Source: Lasiosphaeria ovina
Lineage: Eukaryota; Ascomycota; Sordariomycetes; Sordariales; Lasiosphaeriaceae
DNA: 64,000 nt
NCBI GenBank assembly: GCA_033439765.1
Contig: JAULSN010000002.1
Coordinates: 4,960,001-5,024,000, forward strand
Reading direction: 5' to 3'
Positions 9,491-20,349 of this stretch are shown piece after piece. Every line of letters starts with the position of its first letter. Positions within the stretch are counted from its first letter, which is position 1. The notes under the pieces are model-generated. The model saw only the letters and a program-made list of their open reading frames with translations. It made no database searches and was not told the origin of the DNA. A program made the translations under genes and the position numbers.

Positions 9491-12400
9491 GATAGAGTGG
9501 CGGTCTCAATTGAGTGCAGGGGCGTCGTCGAGATGTTCGTCGTCGAGCAGATTTGGCGAGCTCCAACCTCAAATTCATCCTTTCGCCTACCTAGCCGGGC
9601 TCCATGGGCCGGGGGGGCTGGCCTGCAGCGTGCGGAACAATATTTGCGCGCCTTCCGAGAAAGCTCCACGAAACGTGCACGTGATTTCAAGGTTCCGTCC
9701 TGCTCCTCCCATCTTATTACAGTACGTCGTAAAGGCTTTTCGCTAAGGGATGTGATAGCTATTTGAATCCCTATTTTAGAATCCTAGAGGTCTATCCCTT
9801 CTCTAGGAATACCTATTAAAGACCTTTCCTAGCCGGTTCATTTGTTATTTTCTTTTCCTTCGTAGGTACCACGCCAACAAACATTCAGGTATTGGATTGT
9901 AGAGTGAGTTTTAGGGCCTCTATGAGACATGAGACAACTGACAACTGCATGCCCTGACACTTCATGAACAATCATCCATCAGAACCCGGATTTGAAGACT
10001 TCAAATGCCACAAAAATTGCTCTGCTTTCCCGAAAATATTTTCATCATGTTTGTTCGTTTCCACGGCACAAGTCACGCATCATTTGAGCTTTGCTTTTAC
10101 TATTTCTTGACTGGAAGGAGACAGACATGCACCTCGCGCTCTTCGTGATCGCGACTTGGAGTCGTCTTGATTCTATAAATCCCGGCATGCATCCTGTCGT
10201 CATGAGCTGGAGACCGCGCCGATGCGCCGAAACTTGGCAGCAGTCCTTGATGACAGCCGAAACTGCCATTCGGATCTGCCGTCGTCTGTCCAAATACGTG
10301 CCTCACGCTCACGTTCTTAGTCCCTTTTTATTTCCATGTAATAGCCTGCTTATTCCGACCATCCCACTACACTCACATGCACCTGCAGCCGGTTCTCGAT
10401 TTGCCACTAAGGGTCCTGAGGACCCTGCTGTTGTGTTTAGTGTGCACCTCGTTGCATGTGCGTCTGGCAACAGGTTTTCCCCAACAAGTGGCCGCCGTTA
10501 ATCCCTCAGCCCGGATTCTCAGCCAAAGAGGGCAGGAAGTTCAGATTCCCACCATTGAGCCATGCAGCAGCCTCTGCCGCTAGGGTCTGTAAGGCTAAGA
10601 AGGGGCCCAACCACGAGGAAACCCTGAGGTCTTGTGGCAGCTCTCCTTCCTCGCCATTGGACTCGCCAGGTGCCGTCCCGAATGAAGTTCCGAGATCAGC
10701 AGCTTTCTCACGCCTCCGTCCGCCAGAGTCTACGCGACCGGCCTGGACGGGCCCGATCGCGTGGAATTTGCGGTTTCAGGAAGGCGGCCCATAAACCTAA
10801 TGCCATGGCTCCCAGCTGACCTTTCCGCCCCGGATATCAAAACACTCAAGGGTCGCCGGCGTCGGCCTCGGATATTCAAGGCTTTACTTTCCCTGCTTCG
10901 CGAATCAATCAGGGTTGGACAAACGTCTCCGTGAGGTGGGCCAGCGGTGGCCAGGAGCACTCTTCCGCGCCCTCGCATGGCGGGACTTGCGGTGACCCCT
11001 TTCGTAGGATGCGGTCTCGCCATCATCCGACCGATAGTGTCGTCTGACGATAGTATTTTCCTTTGATGGGAATGCTGACACATGGACGCGGCAAAAAGGA
11101 CGACATGAGTAGCCAATGCAAAGCTCGTGTGTCTTTGAGACAGGTGCCACAAGACTGGACCGGAGCTTGAGGCACAAAAAGATATCAAAAGCGCAAAGAA
11201 TCCCCGAATGCACGGAGATATTACGGAGTACACTGGATACGCACTTGGCGACCCATCGCAACACCTCCGGATAGGGAAACGGCAGTGGCTCGTGAGACAA
11301 CATCACGAGCCGAGGCCACAGAAAATCCAGTTCTTACTATTCGTTGGAACACATTTAACGATTCATTAGTGAATTATAAGCTTTTCTTGCCTATGCGCCG
11401 ATGCCAACCTCATTACCTGACAAGTCACAAAAAATCCGAAGTTCCCACCAGCCTCTTCGGGTCTTCACCGCCTCTGCTGAAGCCGAGAAGGGGTTAATTT
11501 GATTTGGCACCCCAAAGCACACTCGCACCCGAGACGTTCGTTCTTGCGGAGCGGTCGCGCGCAAGCTGCCCCAAACCTGCGCGGCCGCGTCTCGCTCCGT
11601 CTCGACTTCCGTTTTCTTGAGTGCCAATGGCTCCCTCCTCGACGCTTGTTTTGTCAGGGCAGGGTGCGCTCGGCTTTCCCGTTCTATCCAACCATCGCAT
11701 GCGCCTCAAGGGCTCAAGGGACGATACGACGCAAGCATTTCAGAATGCGGGGTTACACTCTGGCTTTTGTTTCGACCCCTCCACAAAGCGTGGGGTTTTG
11801 AACGCGATGCTGCACAACACAGCTCTTGATGGTATTAGCACATGAATTACCTACTGCGTAGCTCGGATACCATCTCTTCACTCGTCGCAAGTGAAGGTGT
11901 ATGGGGCCCTTGGTGCATCAAAGAAACAGGCAGGGTCGGCAAGGTTGCAAGTCGGTATCCATTCAGTTCGCTGTGACAGGTGGGAAAGCAGCCAAGCAAC
12001 ATCTCTCATCTGATGAGCAACGGCTTGGCAGAAATTGGAGTGGTCGCACTGCATGAGCTCTCAGTTGGTTGGCCAAGGGAGGTGTGTTCCTTTTGGCCGT
12101 GGCAGCCAGTCTCACGAAACCTCACCATGCACTGAGTGCAAGTCGTCCACCAAGCTAGGAAAGGTACGTGTCGTCGGCGCCAGGACATGGCCACTGGGTA
12201 AATTACTGAGTAGAGGTTGGGAACACAAGCGGGGCAACAGACGGAGCCAAGGTCGAAGGTAGACCTGGTCCTTCTGGCAGAGGCCAGTCGGAGGCTGCTG
12301 TTTCGTGCTGAACGCGAGTGCGATTTTACCGTGTCGGGATAGGGTGAAGTGGGTTGTCGACGAAAACACGAGAAAGCCGAGATGCGCCCAGAGAGAGCGG

Positions 12401-14621
12401 TGCACCGGCGCAGAGGTGGTTGACCATTTTGATGTCAGCAAATTTAAGATCCGATTTGGATAGGAAATTCCCGGGACGATAAGTAGAATCGCATGCTCCT
12501 CTCCTAAACGGGTCGACAAGGAACTCACCATGGCAGGCCACCCCTTCCTGGTCCCGTCCCCTGCAAAAGATCTCCCGGCTGGGCAAACGGCACGCGCAAA
12601 GCACAGCCTCTTGGCCTTCCGTCAGCACGTCGGGAAAATACAAATAGATGAAAAAAGATGGCTGTGTAGGGAGCGTTTGACGTACATGCCTCGCGCAGGC
12701 TTTCCAAACTCAAATCCGCGCTCGGCGAACTTTGTCTTGACTTGGCAGCCCCGGCTGATGAATTCATGGCTGTGCTCGCCGTCTCTGGCACCGTTACAAT
12801 CCAGCTCTGGAGATGCTTCATACTCGGGGCTTTTCAATAGTCGCTTTAATGTTACAGGTTCAAAACCGCCACTCTGACTACAAAGTTATGAGCCGTCAAT
12901 CTTAGGTATGGCCACTCTAGGGTTGCCAGAACCAAGTAGGTTCCCATCACAAAACAAGTAGAATACGGAGATTGTATCAACAACCTCGGGCACCCTAACG
13001 AGCTCACGTCAAAGCCAAGCCCTAACTGCGCCAAGAGATCATCACCAAATTGGCAACTCCATCGAGACAGGCAAGCTACGTTACCATGCAAGGACCGGGC
13101 GCACGCTGTGTACAGTACACCACGTCCGGAACACCGCCGTTTGATCAATAAACTCCTTTGAGCTGGTTCCCGGACAAACCCCCCGCGTCAAAACTCTTCA
13201 TGGCCCCGTGGGGTGGAGACAAAGAAGCAGCGGATCAACAAAGGAGGCAAACCCTAAAAGACTGAAAAGTTAACAACAACCGCAAAGGAGCCCTGAAGTC
13301 GTCCCACCAGACTTTTTTGGTTGGATCACTCGGGCCACTTGGAAGTTAGGTGCCACCCGCCATCCCACATCATACATGCACGGGCGGGTAGCAATGGAAG
13401 CAATAAAGCGTTATCCGACATCGTCGTGACAGTCCGGTTTTCTTTCATCGTTAGCATGAGTTTCACAGCCATAAGGTTTTGGGCTAGCCTAGACCTAGAA
13501 CGAGAGTGCAGTTACCGAGTATCAGCGGCGGATGTAGCCCGACCTTCCTACGCGGGTAGCAGAAGCAGGTGTTGATACCGGTGACTAGAATATATGCAAA
13601 ACTGGAATCACAGACCTCAAAGAGACATAGTTCAACTGCTATTGATATATTTAGAAGGCATGAGTACTGGTCCTCTCTCGGAGAGAAAGCTTCGACTCCC
13701 ATTGCTTTGACCCAAAGTGAGTTGCCCCCGTCCTCCGTTTCACTGTAGGAAGCCCCGCCGTTTTTTGCGACGGCGGCGGAAAGCGCTATTCAAAGTTTTC
13801 ATTGATTTCAGCGACGACTTGGCTGCGACCCCCCTGTCTCGAGCATCCAAACTTAGCGGAGACCCTGCTGTGGATCCCTCTGCCCACTGTTAGGTCATTC
13901 TTACGCTAGCAGCTGCGTCCCACCCTCTTGCAACCGTTGCCCATTTGGGTCCCAACTCGAACCCTGTTCCTTCTCCCTCCACCTTCGGCCCCATTGCAAT
14001 CTCGTCCACATCTATCCGAAAACCTGATATTCGGCCGTGTTTCCCACCAGGGTTGCGTCTCCTGTAGGGCACACGCAGCACCTTCCAGACACCCGCTCCT
14101 TTCAGGCACGCACAAGAAGCGTCTTTCGTGGGCGTTAAAGCAAGGCCGCCGCGCTCCTTGCCGACGTCGACGACCTTGGAGAGGCCAACCCTTCCCCAAC
14201 CGGCTCGCCTCCCGAACCCCAGGACCCCCAATATCACAGCAACCAGGTCGACGGCCCACGACCCGTGGTCGACGGCCTCAGCCTTCCAACGAAACCGTCT
14301 TCAAACAACCCGGCCTTGCGAATCTCAACCACCACTGTCGACAATGGCTCTGCTCTTATAGCAATGCGGTCCTTAGGGACACGACCTAGCTCGCCTCTTT
14401 GCGAAACTTAAGGACGGAGATCGCCCGTGCCACAGACTCGCCGACGCGACCTACGCGCATCTTCCAGCTGCGCATCTTCAGCATCATACCTGCCCACAAG
14501 ACTTGGCAAGCACCCCCGCCCAGGGTGGACTGCTCTGCACCCGTTTTGGCGAGCGCTCTTCGCCGTCAGCGATCCGACGCCAGCCAGCCAGATTTCCATC
14601 CTTGTCGACGCTCCCGTCGCA
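9491..14621. other. Gene-poor region, 5.1 kb
   Basis: No convincing gene was found here. ORFs reach 167 codons on either strand but show no family signature, no consistent splice continuation and no coding-like composition. One 68-codon ATG frame at 10377-10583 begins with a hydrophobic stretch that could be a signal peptide, but nothing else supports it. A short AT-rich patch near 9775-9840 (with partial palindromes such as TAGAGG/CCTCTA) looks like degraded repeat. The right-hand 700 bases are probably the promoter and leader of the DUF2457 gene. Confidence 0.4.
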
Positions 14622-16853
14622 ATGGACCACCACCACAACCCCCACGACTATGCGAACTCAAACGTCCTGGCATGGACTGCCTCGCAGTCTGCCAACGTGG
14701 AGCCATCGGCCGAGGACGATGCGGGCGGCGACGCCGACGAGCCCCCAGAGCGTAGTTCGCTGGTATCACCCAACTCGAACCAGTTCCCGCGTGCACCTGT
14801 GCGACGCGGTAGTGAGCACCATTCGCTCTTGACCAAAGCACTGCAAAGCCACTCCGATGATGACGTCGACTCGGGCTCTCTGCGTGGGATCAGGAGGCGG
14901 CGCTCCATCACGAGTAACTTCAGTCTAGCCTCGACCGAGCTTACGTGCGACACGGGCACCACGACACCCGCTCGTACCAACTCACCGAGTCCGCCGCTGC
15001 AGGATATGGGCTTCGTCCCGATCGTGATCCGGGACGCCAAAAATATCCCGTTGAGTGGGACCGCCCAGCGGCTCAAGGACCCCGCCGTGCAGGCTCTTGA
15101 GAAGAAGCGTTGTATTTCGTTTGCTTGTGCCGCCAGACCAAAGCCCGATGAAAACGTGTCGGTTTTTCAAGCTCCCAAGGCCACGACTGAAGCGGCGAGA
15201 GTGCAGGAAGCACCTAAGAGACCGTCCATCAAGTTTGCCTGCGCAGCCCAGGCCCCTCTTAAGGCCCCACTTACGCAAGATCAAGATGCGTTGGCAACGA
15301 CGCCAAAGCCAAAGGCGTTACCCAGCACGCCCAATGTAACACCTCCAAGTCTCCAGAAGCCACGGTCTCCTTCAACTGTTCGCTGTTTCCGCATCATGAT
15401 GCCCCGCAGGCCTTCCCAGAGCCTAGTGGCCGTGCGGGCGAAGAAATGGCTTACTGCCAACTCGAAGGATCTGCAAAGTGAATGCGCTCGATTTCATGAA
15501 TTTGCGAGCGATGAACCGATTGAGGATGACTGGATTCGGCGTGATGATCCGTCTTCGAAACCTAAACTCACTATTTACGACACTTTGGAGAAGGAGAATG
15601 CTATCCGCAAGCTAGGCAAGGAAGCTGAAGAAGAAGCTGAACTCGAGGATGATGAAGATGGAGAGGAGGAAGACGAGGATGAGGACGAGAATTCCCGTGA
15701 GGACGATGACGAGGATAACCTCGATAATGAGATTGGCAATGGCGAGGCGGAGAATAAGAACAACGTCGATCTTGAGTACCGTTGGGACGATGATGCCTCC
15801 GACGGATACAAGACGGACAATGAGGTTGGATTCGCCGACTCAGACTCTGAAGACGACGATCTTGTTCTTTGGACCACTCGGAAAGCCGGCCACCATTCGC
15901 TATCAGGGGCGACGCCAGTGCAACGCAGATCCTCGGTTGGCGAGCATTCCGACTCGTCAGACTTTTCGAGCCACAAGTCGAGGATGCGGCACGCCAGGAG
16001 CCGCAGACGGCGGGCTCGCCCAGTGATGTTCCGTCCAGGGACCCCCGAACTACCGGACAGCACCGACTTTGTGTGCGGGACGCTGGATGAGGATCGTCCC
16101 TTGGAAGAAGCCTACATCTCGTGTGTCGCAGCCCGTAAGCGCAACAAACACCAGATTATTCCGCAGGACATCGATCCCAGCTTCCCCACTTCGGAGCCGG
16201 AAGACGAGGCTGAGGAGCTCTACAAAAAGGGGTTCTGCGACAGTGACGACCATCTTTGGCTCCACGGGGAGCTCGAGGGCATTCACGACGAGCGCGAGCG
16301 TTTGGGGCGCAAGAAGAAGTCGGAACGGGCCTCTCCTATGAGATGCCGTTCCCCCCCACCCAAGCGGCGCCCCTCGCCCGCCCCCAAAGCCCGCGGCCGT
16401 TCTCCTCCGAGGCTCTTTGACCGACAGTCTCCTCGGCGGCTTAGGTCTCCGCCGCCTCTTCAGGTGGCAGCGAAGTCTCCGCAAGCCTCACCCGTCCAGA
16501 GCGGCCGGGTCATTGCTTTCAAGTCGCTAGCTTTCCGACCTGGTTTGACGCACACCAAGTCACTGCCCAGAGCACCTGCCATGTTCCCTCTTGCCAAGGG
16601 GCGGAAGACCAAGGCGGGCACCACCACCACCAAGGAGTCTCACATTCGCGGCGCCATCGACATTGTCAAGGGACTCGAGCAGAAGCGACAGCGGCGGAGA
16701 GAAAAATTTTACCAGAAATATTGCAACCGGGCTCGGAAGGAAAAGGCGCAGTTGAAGCGACCTCCTCCCGGCCAGGGTGCCGAACGCATGAGAGAAGTCG
16801 GCTTGTTCATGGCCGGTAAGATAGGTCAGGGTCATTATGTTCTTTCTGTTTAA
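14622..16853 (+). CDS. DUF2457-family fungal protein
   Basis: A single open exon of 743 residues; the start MDHHHNPHDYAN at 14622 was chosen over in-frame upstream codons, none of which is an ATG with better context. It has the features of the fungal DUF2457 family as I recall them: paired KKRCISFACAARP and RPSIKFACAA motifs, a central very acidic run (about residues 340-375, nearly all Asp and Glu), then YKKGFCDSDDHLWLHGE and basic Ser-Pro-rich repeats (RRPSPAPK, RSPPRLF). The C-terminus has a basic helix (KGLEQKRQRRREKFYQKY). The protein is largely disordered and probably nuclear by composition. Its role is unknown. No intron is needed. The segment of alternating acidic and basic blocks suggests binding to nucleic acid or chromatin proteins, but this is a guess. 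Confidence 0.82.
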   Translation: MDHHHNPHDYANSNVLAWTASQSANVEPSAEDDAGGDADEPPERSSLVSPNSNQFPRAPVRRGSEHHSLLTKALQSHSDDDVDSGSLRGIRRRRSITSNFSLASTELTCDTGTTTPARTNSPSPPLQDMGFVPIVIRDAKNIPLSGTAQRLKDPAVQALEKKRCISFACAARPKPDENVSVFQAPKATTEAARVQEAPKRPSIKFACAAQAPLKAPLTQDQDALATTPKPKALPSTPNVTPPSLQKPRSPSTVRCFRIMMPRRPSQSLVAVRAKKWLTANSKDLQSECARFHEFASDEPIEDDWIRRDDPSSKPKLTIYDTLEKENAIRKLGKEAEEEAELEDDEDGEEEDEDEDENSREDDDEDNLDNEIGNGEAENKNNVDLEYRWDDDASDGYKTDNEVGFADSDSEDDDLVLWTTRKAGHHSLSGATPVQRRSSVGEHSDSSDFSSHKSRMRHARSRRRRARPVMFRPGTPELPDSTDFVCGTLDEDRPLEEAYISCVAARKRNKHQIIPQDIDPSFPTSEPEDEAEELYKKGFCDSDDHLWLHGELEGIHDERERLGRKKKSERASPMRCRSPPPKRRPSPAPKARGRSPPRLFDRQSPRRLRSPPPLQVAAKSPQASPVQSGRVIAFKSLAFRPGLTHTKSLPRAPAMFPLAKGRKTKAGTTTTKESHIRGAIDIVKGLEQKRQRRREKFYQKYCNRARKEKAQLKRPPPGQGAERMREVGLFMAGKIGQGHYVLSV

Positions 16854-17184
16854 GGGATGGCGGCAATGTGATCAGCATTAACACTTTGGGTATATTTGGG
16901 GGCGGCATCTGCTATGGGCGGCATCATCATGAGTTACGAGCCCGGCCTTGACGTCAAGAACTCGGCGTACATATACACATACCCGGTCAATTTGTTCCTT
17001 TTGTTCACTTTCATTGCATCGCATTGACATTGGTGGGCGGTTATTTTATGACTACCTTGGTCTTGCACACAACAATATCTGAAAATTTGCCCTGAGCACA
17101 ATCTTATCTATCTCACCTGACTATCTCGTAGAGTCTTTTTAGTGAACTCTGAGTTGACGATTCCGAGTGAAACATAAATATGTG

Positions 17185-17520
17185 CCTATTATTTACGAAG
17201 TGTGTCCTTTTGATATTGAACTTTGTTCAACTGAGTACGTTGTCTTTTCCGGTCTCTATTTAATATTTCGTCTACTCAAGGAGGCTCTGCTCAAGGAGAG
17301 ACTTCCATAGCTAGATTTATCATAAAAGTGAAATGGTTTATACCTATCACCACGTACACACTCAGAGCGAATACAGGCATTTGCCGCGGTACAGCAGAAG
17401 GCCAAACAATTGAACGGCACCGACAGAGTCATACCGGCAAATATTTACCTATTATTCACGAAGTGTGTCCTTTTGATATTGAACTTTATTCGACTGACAC
17501 GTTTGTCTTTTCCAGTCTCT
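17185..17520. repeat. Pair of 73-base direct repeats flanking a dispersed repeat
   Basis: Bases 17185-17257 and 17448-17520 are direct copies of one 73-base sequence starting CCTATTATT and ending AGTCTCT or GGTCTCT. They differ mainly by transitions plus a small block around position 50. The region between them (17264-17438) has relatives at 53 kb. The arrangement is like a short, non-coding element with direct terminal repeats, but no target-site duplication could be defined. Confidence 0.7.
17264..17438 (+). repeat. Dispersed repeat, copy 1
   Basis: This 175-base segment begins TATTTCGTCTACTCAAGG and ends CAGAGTCATACCGGC. It aligns along its length with 53183-53354 (same strand), and its first half aligns with 53881-53965 on the opposite strand. 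It is AT-rich and has no ORF. Confidence 0.75.
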
Positions 17521-17992
17521 ACAAATATTGGCTTAATAGCTGATTCCGCTCTTTATATTTGATACTACTATCAGTCCCCTATGTCTTGCTAAAGACACGG
17601 AGCACTCAAGGCACCTCAGGTAGGTAAGTCAGCTTATTTTGTTTGTTTCGAGGTTCCAACTTTTCCGTGTTCCGGAGCTTGAGATGGAAGGTCGGTCGGT
17701 GCACACACACCCGCCAAGGCCAGCTCCGTCACTGGGGCAAATCACACTGGCAGGTGCTGCAGCCTTAAATCCAAGGCAGCGGCAGCCGTGTTCCGCAGGG
17801 GGCGCCGCTCCAATTCCTGCCAGCATGGCTGGCTAGGGTCAATTAACTATCCTGATCCTGACCTGACCTGACCATCCATTCCCCAGATCTCGAACCTCGC
17901 GACTTCACCATCGACGATTCTTCAGAGCTCGCCAGCCCTGCACACACAACCTATCTATCTCTACTTGCAGACTCCCCCAATATCGGTTCGCT

Positions 17993-19024
17993 ATGTGGAT
18001 CATCAACTGGTGTAGGCAGCAGCTCTCCCCGGCGAGCGTGCGGAAGCCGCCGCTTTCGTTTTATTTTTTGCTATCGCCAGACAAGCTAACCATGGCCCGC
18101 CACTCTCGCAGTCTATGATGTCTTGTCCTCGCTCGGCCTGCTCAACAAGCACGCCAAGCTGCTGTTCCTCGGACTCGACAATGCCGGAAAGACGACGCTG
18201 CTACACATGCTGAAGAACGACCGCGTCGCTATTCTCCAGCCGACGCTGCATCCGAGTCCGTTACCCTCTCTCTCTCTCTCCGGCGCACGTGTTTAACTAG
18301 GCAGGCCGATCGCTGACCTTTTTTTTTTCTTGTCTCTTAATAGCTTCCGAGGAACTTGCGATCGGCAATGTGAAGTTTACGACTTTTGATCTCGGCGGTC
18401 ATCAGCAAGGTGCGTTGTGGACACGGTTACCTCCTCCATTCCTCCCCCGTTCGGCGAGGGCGAGAGTAGGGAGACCGGCATAGCCCCGAACTCGCTTGGT
18501 CCGCGATGCCGGACGACATGCTCTTGTCCTTCGTCTCCCCCTGCCTTTGAGAGGTGCAGGCTGCGCGCGAACTCGTCATGGTCTACGCCCACCATTTGGC
18601 GGTTATCTAAATGTCACTCATGGCTACTGTTGTTGATGGGCCACGAAACTAACCCCGTGTTTGTTTGTCACGCCGTTTTACAGCTCGCCGTCTCTGGAAA
18701 GACTACTTCCCCGAAGTCAACGGAATCGTGTTCCTCGTCGACGCCAAGGACCACGAACGGTTCCCCGAGGCCAAGGCCGAGCTGGACGCGCTCCTGTCGA
18801 TGGAGGAGCTGTCCAAGGTCCCCTTCGTCGTGCTCGGGAACAAGATTGACCACCCGGATGCCGTCTCGGAGGACGAGCTCCGCCACCAGCTCGGCATGTA
18901 CCAAACGACGGGCAAGGGCAAGGTGCCGCTCGAGGGCATCCGACCTATCGAGGTGTTTATGTGCTCGGTGGTGATGAGGCAGGGATACGGCGAGGGCATC
19001 CGGTGGTTGTCTCAGTACGTTTAA
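17993..19024 (+). CDS. sar1: SAR1, COPII small GTPase
   Basis: Four exons (17993-18011, 18112-18255, 18344-18409, 18684-19024) give 189 residues, the usual Sar1 length. All GTPase motifs are present: P-loop GLDNAGKT (27-34), the effector segment PTLHPTSEEL, switch II DLGGHQQ (70-76), NKID (129-132) and CSVV (170-173). The N-terminus MWIINWFYDV is the amphipathic, non-myristoylated helix that inserts into the ER membrane, and exon 1 codes only its first six residues. Sar1-GTP recruits Sec23/24 and begins COPII coat assembly at ER exit sites; its exchange factor Sec12 is encoded at 54538-56379. Intron 2 has an unusual donor, GTCCGT at 18256, which is required to keep the conserved frame. Intron 3 is long for this gene set (274 bases). 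Confidence 0.97.
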
Positions 19025-20349
19025 GCTGTGGCGAGATGTGGGGTGAGGGAGCAAGCAGGCAGTGAGCTGGTTTGCAGCTGGAAGCATGAGGCTCGAGCGG
19101 AGCGGCGTGTGTGATGACAGGGAGCTTGCAGATTGGGCGGTGCGGTGCGGTGCGGTGCGGTGCGGTGCGGTGCGCGGTGCTTTAGAAGATAGTCTGCACT
19201 ACGACATGATATGACTCGACAATTATACCTCGGAGCTTTCCACCTTACCTATCCATCTAGTGCGGCCCTCTTGCGCGCCGGCTTGTATGGGGTTTGGAAA
19301 TGACTTGGCCGCTTTTGATCTCATTTCAGTCTTGTTCTTGCTATGAGTTGTGACGTTTTGTAGGTGCGTAGTAGTAAGCCCCGGACACCCCTTGGCAAGT
19401 GGCTTCCGATGTTCAACTGCTATGCCCACGGCCGTCCAAACCGCCATCAACCTTGCAGACAGTCGAGTCCAAAATCCCCGAGGTATGCCACACCACACAA
19501 AGAGACAAAGGTGAATAAGTAGGTGCCGTGTCTAGGTACCTACCTAATTACAGTCTCGAGTCTTGGAATGCATAAAGAAACCCCTGGAAATCCAAGCCAC
19601 CCTTTGGCAGCCCTGATTCTTTAGTTATTTGTATGATTATCGGGTAAGGGTAAGAATCTTGAATCTTAAAAAACGATTGCCTGCCAGGCAGGTAAGGTAA
19701 GGTAAGGTAGATATGAGATTCCTTTGATAATTGATCAAGTACAACTTGGGCCATCTATCTCATTAGGGGTATCCCGTAAAAACTGTGCATGCTACGAGGG
19801 TGCATGTCCGCTTCATATAATGTCAGAGTTTAGACCATTTGTCGCCGCGTTGTGCCGCATTGTCAGTGTCCAGGCCAGGGTGGCCCAGCATCGTAGACTC
19901 CTGTCGGTAGGTTGAGTAAGGTAAGTACTGTACCAGCTGAGGCGCTGCTGAAGGGCACGTACGGCGGGTTGACGGGTAAGAAGGCACCAACCGACGTCAT
20001 CTTCGCGGGCCGCCACAACTTCCCTGCCCGCTGTAACCAACCACTAACGTTGGGCCATTTGGGACCGGACCATGCCATGCCACTAGAATAACCCGAGATT
20101 CGGATGCCTCACTTCGATCACGCCAACCACGCCACCAACCCACGACCACTAGACAACAATTGTCCATAAATCTCGGTGCGCTTAGATGTTCCCGTGTTTC
20201 TTTTTCTGACGGGAAGACAGAGCAGAGGGAGGTCAATGCAGTGTCACACACCAAAGACGGCATCGCGGCAGCCTACCCACCTTATTTGCTACCGAGGCTA
20301 AACCTGAACCTGACCCCGAACCTGAACCCGAATCCGAATCCGAATCACC
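19025..20349. other. Intergenic: SAR1 3' flank and lipase promoter
   Basis: A 1.3 kb gap between two rightward genes. It contains a GCGGT pentamer repeat (given separately), a GGTAAG pentamer run near 19690-19710, and, just before the lipase ATG, an imperfect CCTGAA/CCCGAATC repeat (20300-20348) in the leader. No gene was recognised. Confidence 0.5.
19137..19180. repeat. Pentanucleotide microsatellite (GCGGT)n
   Basis: About eight near-perfect GCGGT units lie 110 bases after the SAR1 stop codon, in its probable 3' UTR. Such arrays are usually length-polymorphic. Confidence 0.9.

Larger units (their letters stand above)
16854..17992. other. Intergenic with diverged repeats
   Basis: This gap holds the 3' UTR of the DUF2457 gene, a 340-base AT-rich repeat unit described separately (17185-17520), and, from about 17630 on, the SAR1 promoter and leader. 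No coding frame is supported. Confidence 0.5.

Noticed and set aside
10377..10583. 68-codon frame with a hydrophobic N-terminus (possible small secreted protein)
   Set aside because: Only three cysteines, no promoter or homology support; located in a gene-poor region with many chance frames.
12112..12821. Several minus-strand ORFs of 98-139 codons
   Set aside because: Examined for introns and family motifs; none found. Composition is inconsistent between adjacent frames.
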